NCBI RefSeq assembly: GCF_002116905.1
Contig: NZ_CP015118.1
Coordinates: forward strand, 5,208,001-5,272,000
Source: Piscinibacter gummiphilus
GTDB lineage: Bacteria > Pseudomonadota > Gammaproteobacteria > Burkholderiales > Burkholderiaceae_C
Direction: 5' to 3'
Length of the DNA stretch: 64,000 nt
Shown: piece by piece, positions 42,703-51,331 of the stretch
How positions within the stretch are numbered: position 1 is the stretch's first letter
Layout of the letters: every line of letters starts with the position of its first letter
The notes under the pieces: generated by a model
What the model was told of the DNA's origin: nothing
Databases searched by the model: none
What the model saw: the letters and a program-made list of their open reading frames with translations, nothing else
Position numbers and translations under genes: made by a program

Positions 42703-43917
42703 TCAGCCAGCGGGCAGGGGGACACCTTGGCGTTCGTCTCTGGCCTGGCGCTTGCCATTGAGGAGCAGCCCCACGGCCGTCGAGCGCACCAGCCAGTGGT
42801 AGCTGACCAGGCTGAGCGCCGTGGTGGCCGAGATGTTGACCAGCATCTTCACGCCCGCGGGCAACGGCAGGCCGAACAGCAACGCGCCGAAACCGATCGT
42901 CATGGGCATGTGGACCAGGTACACCCAGTAGGAGCTTTCGGCGAGGTAGCGCATGACGGGACTCGGCCGTCCGAGATGGGCCACGAACACGCCGATGAGG
43001 GCAAAGCTCCAGCACCATGCAGCAGCGTTGTACGCGAAGGAAAACGCCCAACGGGTCCCCATCGGCAGTGCGTGGCGGGACTCGGCGGGAACGTGTTCGA
43101 GCACCATGCCGGACACCAGGAACAACACCAGCCCCGCGCCGGCGTACCACGGCCAACGCCGCACGCAGTGCGCCAGCAGCACCTGCCGGTGCGCGTACAG
43201 CGCCAGGCCGAACACATAGAAAAGACCGTTGTGCGCCCATTCCATCCAGGGCGGCAGGAAGGCGTTTCCGGGTTGGACCAGCCCCGAGCCATACCGGACA
43301 CCGATGCTCGCCAGCACGGCCGCCAGCAAGGCGATGCCCCATGGCGTGGGCCCCAGGGCCGCCAGCCACCGCCCCACCGCCGGCGCGACGGTGGGAGCGG
43401 TGCGTTGCAGCACCGCCTGCATCAGCGGCGTGAGGAGGCTGAGCCACAGCAGCAGCCACAGGAACCAGAGGTGCAGCGTATGGAGTCCCTCATGCGCGGA
43501 TGTCCCGCCTGCAGCAGATGCCAGGCCGAGGTCCAGGCCCCACGTGCCGCGGGCCATGCGGTGCATGAAGAGCAGCGCCAATGTGGAGCAAGCGACGAAC
43601 AGCGGCGGCCAGAACACAGCGAACGGCAGGGCCAGGCGGCGAAGCCGGTGGCGCACGGTCGCGGCCAGCCCCCGCTGCGTCATCAGCATGGCCACGAAGA
43701 ATCCGGCCAGGATGAAGAACACGGGCATGCGGAAGGCATGGATGAAGGCGACCAGCACGTCGGCCGCGGGCGTGGTCCTGTCGTCGCGCCAGGGCAACAG
43801 CTGAGTGCCGGTCATGTGGATCACCGCCACATGCAGCACGATGCCGAGCCACATCATGGCGGCGCGCAGGTTGTCGAGTGCGTGGAGCCTTTGCGGGCCG
43901 CCGTCTCCGTCGGTCAT
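42703..43917 (-). CDS. acyltransferase family 3 membrane protein (OpgC-like)
   Basis: This 404-residue protein has about ten helices and starts at the ATG at 43917 with AGGAAA ahead of it. HALDNLRAAMMWLGIVLHV carries the conserved His-containing N-terminal helix motif and the RxxRL region (RHRLRRLALPFAVFWPPLFV). The C-terminus shows SSYWVYLVHMPMTIGFG, like other type 3 acyltransferases that succinylate or acetylate surface glycans. It most resembles OpgC-type proteins. No glycan gene adjoins. It is divergent from a VOC gene. Confidence 0.8.
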   Translation of the reverse strand: MTDGDGGPQRLHALDNLRAAMMWLGIVLHVAVIHMTGTQLLPWRDDRTTPAADVLVAFIHAFRMPVFFILAGFFVAMLMTQRGLAATVRHRLRRLALPFAVFWPPLFVACSTLALLFMHRMARGTWGLDLGLASAAGGTSAHEGLHTLHLWFLWLLLWLSLLTPLMQAVLQRTAPTVAPAVGRWLAALGPTPWGIALLAAVLASIGVRYGSGLVQPGNAFLPPWMEWAHNGLFYVFGLALYAHRQVLLAHCVRRWPWYAGAGLVLFLVSGMVLEHVPAESRHALPMGTRWAFSFAYNAAAWCWSFALIGVFVAHLGRPSPVMRYLAESSYWVYLVHMPMTIGFGALLFGLPLPAGVKMLVNISATTALSLVSYHWLVRSTAVGLLLNGKRQARDERQGVPLPAG

Positions 43918-44059
43918 TTTCCTGTCTCCCTGTCTTTGTAGTGCGACGGACTCTAGCAGCAGTCCGAATGAGCGGATCGGCACCGAACTTGATCGACCGC
44001 GGCAAGGCACGAGGCGCCTCGCTTCCTACACTGGGCACCATCAACCACGAGGAGCGTCC

Positions 44060-44458
44060 ATGTTCAATCACATCGTCATCGGCACCAACGACATCGAGCG
44101 CGCCCGGCGCTTCTACGACCAGGTCCTGGGGGTGCTGGGCGCCGGCGGCGCCATGCCGCACCAGGCGAAGTCCGGGCACCACCGGCTGTTCTATCGCCAC
44201 GACGGCGGCACGCTGGGCATCGCGCAACCCATCAACGACGAGCCCGCGACCATCGCGAACGGCGGCACCATCGCCTTCCGCTGCACGTCGCCCGAGCAGG
44301 TCCATGCCTTCCACGACACGGCCGTGGCGCAGGGGGGTGTCTCGATCGAGGAGCCTCCCGGTCTGCGCACCGATTCGCTGGGGCAGTTCTACCTGGCCTA
44401 TGTCCGCGACCCGGACGGCAACAAGCTGTGCGCCGTCCATCGCCCCCGGCCGGCTTGA
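44060..44458 (+). CDS. VOC (glyoxalase/bleomycin-resistance) family protein
   Basis: This 132-residue protein has two beta-alpha-beta-beta-beta halves: MFNHIVIGTNDIERARRFYDQVLGVLG and IAFRCTSPEQVHAFHDTAVAQGG, ending YVRDPDGNKLCAVH. His and Glu metal ligands are plausible at H4 and in the RDPDGN loop. A GGAGCG ribosome site precedes the ATG at 44060. The next gene, an AraC regulator, overlaps its stop, so it may control this gene or its substrate pathway. The substrate is unknown. Confidence 0.85.
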   Translation: MFNHIVIGTNDIERARRFYDQVLGVLGAGGAMPHQAKSGHHRLFYRHDGGTLGIAQPINDEPATIANGGTIAFRCTSPEQVHAFHDTAVAQGGVSIEEPPGLRTDSLGQFYLAYVRDPDGNKLCAVHRPRPA

Positions 44459-45321
44459 GCGCCGTGCCGTTGCCGCCGGGCGCCCGGCTCGCCCGGACCT
44501 TGCACGTGAGGCCGGCCGTGGGCATGGCCGCCCACGTGATGCAGGGGGAAGGGCTGGAGATCGTGCGCATCCGCGTCGATCGGCCGGCGCTGATCCGCGT
44601 GGACCGCGGCATCAAGACGGTCAAGCCGGCGCGCGGTCCCGCCGTGCGCGTCCTGCCCGGCCAGGCGCTGCTGCTGGCCGGGGGACAGACCGTCGACTTC
44701 CACAACCGCATCACCGATGGCGAGCGCTACGAAGCCCGCTGGCTGATGTTCAGCGGCACCGTGCTCGCGGATCCCTACTACCTGGCCGCCACGGAGCGCA
44801 TCTCCCCGGCCGATGCGGGGCTCCCTCCGGCACGCGCGTTGCGGGGCGTGCCGGCTGGCCTGGAGGAGGCGTTCGAGCGAGCACGGAGCGGCCTGGCGCC
44901 GGACCCGTCGCGCCCCGATGCGGTCGTGCGCCAGCAGCTGCTCGAAGTGGCGCACTGGCTGCTCGCGGAAGGCCTGGTGCTGCGCGTCCCGGCGGACGAC
45001 GCGCGCATCTCGGGCCGCATCCGCGCCATGCTGTCCACGCAGCTGGACGGCGACTGGAGTTCGCCGGCCATCGCGAAGGCGCTCGCCATGTCCGAGGCAA
45101 CCCTGCGGCGCCGCCTCTCGGTCGAGGGGATCACGCTGCGGGAGCTGATCGCCGACGTGCGCATGGCCTCCGCGCTGATCCTGTTGCAAGCCACGTCACG
45201 GCAGGTCAGCGACATCGCACTGGCCGTCGGCTACGACTCGCCGTCGCGCTTCGCGGTGCGCTTCCGCGACCGCTTCGGTTTTGCGCCCACCGCGGTGCGA
45301 GGTCATGCCCGAGGCATGTGA
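44455..45321 (+). CDS. AraC-family transcriptional regulator
   Basis: About 288 residues from a TTG at 44455 that overlaps the VOC stop (TTGA); GTG codons at 44428 and 44464 are alternatives and no ribosome site decides. The N-terminal cupin-like domain (IVRIRVDRPALIRVDRG...RVLPGQALLLAGG) is followed by a linker and the double HTH (SPAIAKALAMSEATLRRRLSVEGITLRELI and VSDIALAVGYDSPSRFAVRFRDRFGFAPTAVR). Target genes are unknown but the upstream VOC and acyltransferase genes are likely candidates by position. Confidence 0.85.
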   Translation: MSAVPLPPGARLARTLHVRPAVGMAAHVMQGEGLEIVRIRVDRPALIRVDRGIKTVKPARGPAVRVLPGQALLLAGGQTVDFHNRITDGERYEARWLMFSGTVLADPYYLAATERISPADAGLPPARALRGVPAGLEEAFERARSGLAPDPSRPDAVVRQQLLEVAHWLLAEGLVLRVPADDARISGRIRAMLSTQLDGDWSSPAIAKALAMSEATLRRRLSVEGITLRELIADVRMASALILLQATSRQVSDIALAVGYDSPSRFAVRFRDRFGFAPTAVRGHARGM

Positions 45322-45363
45322 CCTCGGCGAGCAACCGGCGTACGATGCATCGGCCAGTCACAG

Positions 45364-45579
45364 CGGATCAACGTCGTCCGAACCCCTCTCGAGATCGACG
45401 AACAGCTGATGAAGGACGCATTGCGTGCCACCCGACTGAAGACCGAGCAAGACGTCGTCGAACTCGGTCTGCGGACACTGTTGAAGTTGCGCTTGAGATC
45501 GCAGGAAGACATCAAGCAGTTCCGCGGGAAGCTGAAATGGGAAGGCGACCTGGACGCCATGAGGGCCGACGCGCCCTGA
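45364..45579 (+). pseudogene. degraded orphan VapB-type antitoxin
   Basis: The frame reads RINVV, five extra residues (RTPLE), then IDEQLMKDALRATRLKTEQD, VVELGLRTLLKLRLRS and KWEGDLDAMRADAP before TGA (45577-45579). This closely follows VapB antitoxins (MRTNIV-IDDELM-...-WEGDLDAM). No ATG, GTG or TTG precedes the RINVV strand back to the AraC stop, and a 15-base insertion (CGAACCCCTCTCGAG) splits the DNA-binding strand. The only in-frame ATG (45409) would remove that strand. No vapC PIN-domain gene follows. It is too short to be picked up by length alone. I read it as the remnant of a lost toxin-antitoxin pair. Confidence 0.75.
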
Positions 45580-45761
45580 GCCCGTCCGCCAGGAATCCAT
45601 CATCCGACGCCTGCCTCGCACCGCGCGCAGGCCCTCCCAACCTCGGGTCGACCCCAGCCCCGCCATACCCGACCTCGGGCCGCCCCGAGCTTGTGACCGG
45701 ACTCCCCCCTGCTTAACGTGCCGCCTGCGCCGAAGAGGTCGGCGTGTTGGAGGAGTTCCCG

Positions 45762-48710
45762 ATGTTGCCCGATGCCGTTCGCCGTTCGCCCGTCGCTGCC
45801 CCGCCCCCGCCGCCGCCGCCGCCGCCTCCTCCTGCGGCACCCCCGGCCCGCCACGTCGAGCACAAGGTCCAGCGCGGCGAGTCGATGGCCGAGATCTCGA
45901 CGCGCTACCGCACCACGCCGGAGCAGCTGAAGGCGGCGAACCCCGACATCCAGGACCCCGACCAGCTGCGCATCGACCAGACGGTGCGTGTGCCGATCGG
46001 CGAAGGCTACGGCGTCGAACCCATCGAGCGCGAGGTCAAGCCCGGCGAGACGCTGGCCGACCTCGCCGCGCAGTACCGGCAGCCGCCGGTCGAGCTGGCC
46101 CGCGCGAACCGCCACAACACGGGTGGCACGCAGGAGCCGCTGGTCGTCGGCCAGAAGGTGTGGATCCCCGGCACCCGCTCGCCGGACGTGACCCCGACCG
46201 GCCCCGCGCCGTCGCCGCTGGAGGCCAAGGTGCAGGCCACCGACGCGGCCGCGCAGCGTGTGGCCGAGGCGCAGCGCCAGTACGACGACATGAACGCGTC
46301 CACCCAGGGCCGCGGCGCCGCGATGCCGTGGCTGCAGGACAACCTGAACACGGCCCGCAAGGGGCTCGACACCGCGGTGCAGTCCGAGATCGCGCAGCGC
46401 GCGGGTCCGGGCGCCACCGACGCGGCGTGGAAGACCGCGGCCGACACCGTGTCGGCCCGCTACGCCAACGACCCGGCCACCGCCGCGCCGGTCGACGCAT
46501 CCATCAAGAAGGTCACGCTGGACCGCCAGACCCAGGCCATCGTCGACACCGCCAAGGCCGCCGGGGATCCGCAGAAGGCGATGCAATCGCTCAGCGACCA
46601 GTACGCCAAGGCGCCGGCCGAGGTGCAGGACGCCCTGCGCATCCACGACGGCGCCCGAGCCGTGATCGACGACGCCGCGAAGTGGGCGCTGGAGCCAGTG
46701 CAGGGCAAGCCCGACGGCAGCATGGGCCCGCAGGCCCCCGGCCGCGAGGCGATGGAGCGCCTGAACAAGCTGACCGAGACCCTCGACCCGGCCCTCGCCG
46801 GCCGCGTGGTGCTCGCGGCCACGCCGGGCATCGAGCAGTACGTGCAGCGCTACCAGGGCGAGTTCGGCGGCCAGCCGTTCGGACCCGACGGCGTGTCGAA
46901 CCTCGTCACCACGCTGGGCCGCGTCGCCGACGCGCCCGGTGGCGCGACCGCCATCGACCGCATCGCGAAGCTGGGCATCTGGGACTACGGCGGCATCAGC
47001 AACGCCATCGGCCAGGGCGCCAACCCCGCCTATGCGCTGGCCCTCGCGAAGCAGCCCGGCGTGGACGCCACGATGGTGCTCGACGCCGTGCAGGGCGGTG
47101 TCTCGGCCTTCCGCCAGAAGACCGAGGACGACGTGAAGGCCTACGGGGCCCACATGGAGGAGCTGTCGTGGCTCGTCGCGAACCACGGCGGTTCGATGAC
47201 CACGCAGCAGCTCGACCAGGCCATCGCCGACTACAAGAAGGACAAGGGCCAGGCGTGGGCGGACCAGGCCGAGGCGCTGCGCCGGAAGGTCGCCGACGAC
47301 GGCGAGAAGCTGCTGGAGCAGATGGCCTCGTTGAGCCCGCTGCCGTCCGAGCTCGCGAGCCATCAGGGTCAGGTCGACAAGACGCTCGAAGCCGCGCTGT
47401 CGGATCCGGCCGCCCAGGTCGCCATCGAGAACGCACTGCAGACCCGCCCCGAGATCGTCACCGGTGAACGCGGGCAGCGGCTGCTGGAGTTCGTCAACAC
47501 CACGCCGCTCGCGGTGAGCGCGAAGGTGAGCGACCAGGTGCGCAAGCTGTCGCAGGAACTCGCCACGGCCCACGTGAAGGCCACGGTGATCGGTGCCATC
47601 GGCCCCGACTTCGACCCGAAGAACCCGGCCAGCGTGCAGCGCGCGACGAACGCGCTGGAGAGCCTGCGCAGCAACACGCAGTGGGCCAAGGCCATGGGCC
47701 TCGAAGGCCAGGCGCTGAACAAGACCATCGACGCGTTGAAGAACACCGTGCCGGCGGCCGGTGAATCGGCCGACGACGTGGCCAAGCGCCTCACCGCGCT
47801 CGACAGCCAGCTCGACGGCCTGAAGGGCTTCGACAAGTCGACGTTCAAGGGCCAGATGCTGCGCGGCGTGGGCCTCGCCCTCGCCGGCGTGGGTTTCCTG
47901 TCGTCCGTCGACAAGGCCCAGATGGACCCCACGCTGAAGAACCAGCTGAAGGTCGTGATCGACGCCGCGGGCCTCGGCCAGAAGGGCTTCGAGCTGTATG
48001 CCGGCCTCACCGGTGCATCGTCGTCATCCACTGCCGGGCGCCTGGGCGGCGCCTTCGCCAGCAAGCTGCTCGGCGGGTTGACCGCCGGCATCGACGCGTG
48101 GAGCTCGGCGGAGTCGTTCGCGAAGGGCGACATCCCGTCGGGCATCCTCTACGGCGTGGGCGCGGGCGGTGGTCTGCTGGCGGCGCTGGGCACCGGCAGC
48201 CTCGCGGGCCCGATCGGCCTCGGCCTCGTCGTGGTGTCCGCCGTGGGCCTCGCGATCTGGAACGGCACGAAGGAAGCCAACAAGCACGAGTTCGACAGCG
48301 ACGGCGGCGCCTCGATGCGCTTCCTCGAACACGCGGGCTTCGACGCCGAGGCGTCCCGTGCGCTCGTGGACCACAGCGGCGACGGCCACAGCACGGTGCC
48401 GCTGCTGGAGCAGTACGCGCGCACCCAGGGCCTCGACCTCTCCGACCCGGCGGACCACGGCCGCTACGTGCAGTGGGTCAACGACATGCCGGCCGAGAAG
48501 CTCGCCGCGCTGCGCGACAGCCTGCACCGCACGGCCGACGAGTTCGAGGGCGATGCGAGCCGCTTCAAGGCCACCGCGGACGACGACAAGTGGGTGGTGC
48601 CCGACACCGCCCAGCGGCCGTGGTTCGCCGCGTCCGGCGCCGCGCAGCCCGAATCGGCCGCGCAGCTGAACGCCGTGCTGGCGGTGCTGGGTGTCCCACC
48701 GCTGACATGA
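45762..48710 (+). CDS. large double-LysM protein of unknown function
   Basis: This 982-residue protein starts at the ATG at 45762, six bases after GGAGGAG (45749-45755); a GTG at 45744 would add six residues. It has no classical signal peptide. An eleven-Pro run (about residues 14-24) leads into two LysM-like modules (about 30-78 and 88-136: KVQRGESMAEISTRYRTTPE, REVKPGETLADLAAQYRQPP). A long Ala/Gln-rich helical part (140-690) follows, then a Gly-rich hydrophobic block (about 700-836: LYGVGAGGGLLAALGTGSLA and neighbours). A distinct C-terminal module closes it (MRFLEHAGFDAEASRALVDH, GRYVQWVNDMPAEKLAALR). No enzyme motif is visible. A secreted effector, translocator-like or wall-bound protein would fit. 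Confidence 0.65.
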   Translation: MLPDAVRRSPVAAPPPPPPPPPPPAAPPARHVEHKVQRGESMAEISTRYRTTPEQLKAANPDIQDPDQLRIDQTVRVPIGEGYGVEPIEREVKPGETLADLAAQYRQPPVELARANRHNTGGTQEPLVVGQKVWIPGTRSPDVTPTGPAPSPLEAKVQATDAAAQRVAEAQRQYDDMNASTQGRGAAMPWLQDNLNTARKGLDTAVQSEIAQRAGPGATDAAWKTAADTVSARYANDPATAAPVDASIKKVTLDRQTQAIVDTAKAAGDPQKAMQSLSDQYAKAPAEVQDALRIHDGARAVIDDAAKWALEPVQGKPDGSMGPQAPGREAMERLNKLTETLDPALAGRVVLAATPGIEQYVQRYQGEFGGQPFGPDGVSNLVTTLGRVADAPGGATAIDRIAKLGIWDYGGISNAIGQGANPAYALALAKQPGVDATMVLDAVQGGVSAFRQKTEDDVKAYGAHMEELSWLVANHGGSMTTQQLDQAIADYKKDKGQAWADQAEALRRKVADDGEKLLEQMASLSPLPSELASHQGQVDKTLEAALSDPAAQVAIENALQTRPEIVTGERGQRLLEFVNTTPLAVSAKVSDQVRKLSQELATAHVKATVIGAIGPDFDPKNPASVQRATNALESLRSNTQWAKAMGLEGQALNKTIDALKNTVPAAGESADDVAKRLTALDSQLDGLKGFDKSTFKGQMLRGVGLALAGVGFLSSVDKAQMDPTLKNQLKVVIDAAGLGQKGFELYAGLTGASSSSTAGRLGGAFASKLLGGLTAGIDAWSSAESFAKGDIPSGILYGVGAGGGLLAALGTGSLAGPIGLGLVVVSAVGLAIWNGTKEANKHEFDSDGGASMRFLEHAGFDAEASRALVDHSGDGHSTVPLLEQYARTQGLDLSDPADHGRYVQWVNDMPAEKLAALRDSLHRTADEFEGDASRFKATADDDKWVVPDTAQRPWFAASGAAQPESAAQLNAVLAVLGVPPLT

Positions 48711-48731
48711 TCGCCGGCTGACAATCCGGGC

Positions 48732-49067
48732 ATGGAAACCACCTGCCCGCACTGCGGCCTCGACGCCGTCTCCGCCTGGCGCAAGCTCGCGCTGGGACCT
48801 GCGTCGACGGCGAAGTGCCGCCGCTGCGGCCTGAAGGTCTCGGCGGCGGTGCCTCAGGCGCTGCTGTCGTTCGTGCCGTGTGTGGTGGCCGTCGCGGTGG
48901 TGCTGTCGGGGGTCGTGCGTGGCACGGGGCCGCTGATCGCCATCGGGGCGGGCGGCTGGGTGTTCACGTCGGTGCTCTACCTCGTGTGGGTGCCGCTGGT
49001 GGCGCGGCAGGTGACACGGCAGGACGCGGTCGCAGCCGCGAGGGCCGCCGCAGGACACCGGACCTGA
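48732..49067 (+). CDS. small zinc-ribbon membrane protein
   Basis: This 111-residue protein starts with a zinc-ribbon-like pair, CPHCG and CRRCG (residues 5 and 29), followed by two helices (about 43-62 and 66-90) and a basic tail. It is separated from the LysM gene by 21 bases. Homologous DUF-type proteins are common but uncharacterised. No ribosome site is strong. Confidence 0.7.
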   Translation: METTCPHCGLDAVSAWRKLALGPASTAKCRRCGLKVSAAVPQALLSFVPCVVAVAVVLSGVVRGTGPLIAIGAGGWVFTSVLYLVWVPLVARQVTRQDAVAAARAAAGHRT

Positions 49068-49080
49068 CCTCCCCGCACCG

Positions 49081-49161
49081 GTCATCCCGGCGAACGCCGG
49101 GATCCACCGCAGGCCAGGCGCGCCACTCGACCCGTGGGCCCCGGCGTTCGCGGGGGTGACG
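49081..49161. repeat. REP-like inverted pair downstream of the zinc-ribbon gene
   Basis: GTCATCCCGGCGAACGCCGGGATCC (49081-49105) faces an inverted copy at 49137-49161 (reverse complement begins GTCACCCCCGCGAACGCC). Each is a near-palindrome, and together they resemble the pair at 10296. The gap 49068-49243 holds this pair and otherwise only the leader of the next gene. Confidence 0.7.
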
Positions 49162-49243
49162 CGCCTGCGGGGCAGTGCGCGCCGCCCTACAATCGACGGC
49201 TTTGCCCGCCGCACCGCCTTGCCGGCGCCCGGTACCGCTGCTC

Positions 49244-50323
49244 ATGTCCGCCCCGTCGCCCCGCCTGCTCCACCTCGATGCCCTCAAGGCCCTGGCCGCC
49301 CAGGCCATCGTGTGGCACCACCTCGTGAGCTACGGCCCCATCGCCGACACGGTGCAGGAACTGATGCCGGAGGTCACCGACCTGCTGTTCCACCACGGCC
49401 GCATGGCGGTGCAGGTGTTCCTCGTGGTCGGCGGTTTCCTCAGTGCCCGCGCCCTCGCGCCGCGCCGCGAAGCGCTGCAGGGCTCGCTCGCGCAGGTGGG
49501 CCTGCTGATCGGGCGCCGCTGGCTGCGGCTCGCGCTGCCCTTCTTCGCCGCGGTGCTGCTGACCCTCGGCTGTTCCGCGCTGGTGGCCGACTGGCTGCCG
49601 GACCTCGTGCCCCACTCGGTGGGCCTGGCGCAACTGCTGTCGCATGCGCTGCTGCTGCACGGCGTGCTGGGCCACGAGTCGCTGACGGTGGGCGCCTGGT
49701 ACGTGGCGATCGACCTGCAGCTGTTCGCGCTGTTGCTCGGCCTGCTGTGGTGCGCGGGGCGGTTCCGGCGGTCGAGGTGGATGGCGCCGGTGCTGGTGCT
49801 CGCGGCGGTGGCGGCCTCGCTGTGGGTCTTCAACCGCGACCCGTCCCTCGACAACTGGGCGCCCTACTTCTTCGGTGCCTACGGCCTCGGCGTGCTGGTG
49901 CACTGGCTCAGCGCCAGCCGCTGGCGCGAACGCTGGCTGGCCCTGCTGTGCGCGATGGTGCTGGCCGCGCTGGCCCACGACTTCCGCGGCCGCATCGCGC
50001 TCGCGCTGGTGACGGCCCTCGTGCTCGCCTTGCTGCAATGGCGCCACCAGGGCGGCCGCCCGCTGCTGCCGGCCGGGCGGCCTGCCGCACTGCTCGGGCA
50101 CCTCGGCACCCACTCGTACGCCCTCTTCCTCGTGCACTTCCCCATCTGCCTGCTGGTCAACGGCCTGTTCGAGCAGAAGGACCCGACGCAGCAGGGCGCG
50201 GCGCTGATGGCCATCGTCAGCGCCTGGCTGCTGAGCAACGCCGCCGCGGTGCCGTTCCACCGCTGGGTGGAGCGGCCGGCCGGACGCCTGCGCTGGCCGC
50301 GCTGGGGCCTGCAGCGGGCCTGA
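49244..50323 (+). CDS. acyltransferase family 3 membrane protein
   Basis: This 359-residue protein with about ten helices starts at the ATG at 49244. LHLDALKALAAQAIVWHHLVSYG carries the conserved His of the type 3 acyltransferase N-terminus. GRMAVQVFLVVGGFLSARAL and RRWLRLALPFFAAVLL are typical, as is the terminal YALFLVHFPICLLVN. It is a different subtype from the OpgC-like gene at 42703. The substrate is unknown. It precedes a small aldolase/tautomerase unit by 33 bases. Confidence 0.85.
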   Translation: MSAPSPRLLHLDALKALAAQAIVWHHLVSYGPIADTVQELMPEVTDLLFHHGRMAVQVFLVVGGFLSARALAPRREALQGSLAQVGLLIGRRWLRLALPFFAAVLLTLGCSALVADWLPDLVPHSVGLAQLLSHALLLHGVLGHESLTVGAWYVAIDLQLFALLLGLLWCAGRFRRSRWMAPVLVLAAVAASLWVFNRDPSLDNWAPYFFGAYGLGVLVHWLSASRWRERWLALLCAMVLAALAHDFRGRIALALVTALVLALLQWRHQGGRPLLPAGRPAALLGHLGTHSYALFLVHFPICLLVNGLFEQKDPTQQGAALMAIVSAWLLSNAAAVPFHRWVERPAGRLRWPRWGLQRA

Positions 50324-50356
50324 CGTTTCTGCACAATGGACGGTGAGGACTCCACC

Positions 50357-51106
50357 ATGCCGACCCGACCTGCCCCACGCACCGAAGCCGAGGTGCGCAC
50401 CGACCTCGCCGCCGCCTACCGCCTCGCGGCCCTGGCCGGCTGGGACGACACGATCTACACGCACCTGTCGGCCGCCGTGCCCGGAGAGCCGGGCGTCTAC
50501 CTGCTGAACGAGTTCGGGCTGGGCTTCGACGAGGTGTGTGCGTCGAACCTCGTGAAGGTGGACGTGCGAGGCCGCGTGGCCGACGGCACGGGCCGCCGCG
50601 TGAACCCGAGCGGCTTCGCGATCCACGGCGCCATCCACGTCGCGCGTCCCGACGTCGAATGCGTGATCCACCTCCATGCGCCGTGGGGCGTGTCGCTGTC
50701 GATGCTGCCGGACGGCCTGCTGCCCACGTCGCAGTGGGCCATGCGCCTGCACGGGCGCCTGGGCCGCCATGCCTACGAAGGGCTGGCGCTGGGCGCCGAG
50801 GAGCAGCAGCGCCTCGTGGCCAACCTCGGCACGCTCGACGGTCTGATCCTCGAGAACCACGGCACACTGACGGTCGGCCGCTCGGTGGCCGAGGCCTTCC
50901 TGCTGATGCACATCCTCGAACGTGCCGCCCGGGCCCAGCTGCGCGCGATGGCCGCGACGGGCGGCCGGGTGCTCACGGCGAACCCTGATCTCGCCGCCCT
51001 CACCCACCGCCAGTGGGTGGGCGACGGCACCGAGCGGGACGGCGATGCCGAATGGCCCGCGCTGCTGCGGCGCGCGGACCGGCTGTCGCCGGGCTTCCGC
51101 GATTGA
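50357..51106 (+). CDS. class II aldolase/adducin-domain protein
   Basis: This 249-residue protein starts at the ATG at 50357, with AGGA nine bases ahead. The metal-binding His are in CVIHLHAPWGVSLS, and LENHGTLTVGRSVAEAFLLMHILERAARAQ carries the third. The family includes fuculose-phosphate aldolases, but many members with this N-terminus (LAAAYRLAALAGWDDTIYTHLSAAVPG) are not aldolases. Activity is therefore uncertain. It is followed by a tautomerase gene after 23 bases. Confidence 0.85.
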   Translation: MPTRPAPRTEAEVRTDLAAAYRLAALAGWDDTIYTHLSAAVPGEPGVYLLNEFGLGFDEVCASNLVKVDVRGRVADGTGRRVNPSGFAIHGAIHVARPDVECVIHLHAPWGVSLSMLPDGLLPTSQWAMRLHGRLGRHAYEGLALGAEEQQRLVANLGTLDGLILENHGTLTVGRSVAEAFLLMHILERAARAQLRAMAATGGRVLTANPDLAALTHRQWVGDGTERDGDAEWPALLRRADRLSPGFRD

Positions 51107-51129
51107 ACCCACCCTGAAAGGACCCCTTC

Positions 51130-51321
51130 ATGCCCACCCTCCGCGTCGAACTCTTCGAAGGCCGCACGCCCCAGCAGAAAGCCGAACTGGCGAAGGAACT
51201 CACCGAGGCCTGCGTGCGCGTGCTCGGCGGCAGCCCCGACGCCGTCGACATCCTGTTCTTCGACGTGGCGAAGCAGGACTGGTCGACCGGCGGGGTGATG
51301 TGGAGCGACAAGGGGAAGTGA
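51130..51321 (+). CDS. 4-oxalocrotonate tautomerase family enzyme
   Basis: This 63-residue protein has the catalytic Pro exposed directly after the initiator Met (MPTLRVELFEGRTPQQKAEL) and a two-helix/strand fold with DILFFDVAKQDW. Length matches 4-OT subunits. AAAGGA precedes the ATG. It lies after the aldolase gene, suggesting a joint substrate. No dehydrogenase or ring-cleavage gene is near. Confidence 0.9.
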   Translation: MPTLRVELFEGRTPQQKAELAKELTEACVRVLGGSPDAVDILFFDVAKQDWSTGGVMWSDKGK

Positions 51322-51331
51322 CCCGACCGGG

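Noticed and set aside
45345..45716. An ATG-started frame at 45345 through the vapB remnant
   Set aside because: It reads the antitoxin in a different frame, giving Arg/Pro-rich sequence without similarity; the VapB residues are all in the frame beginning at 45364.
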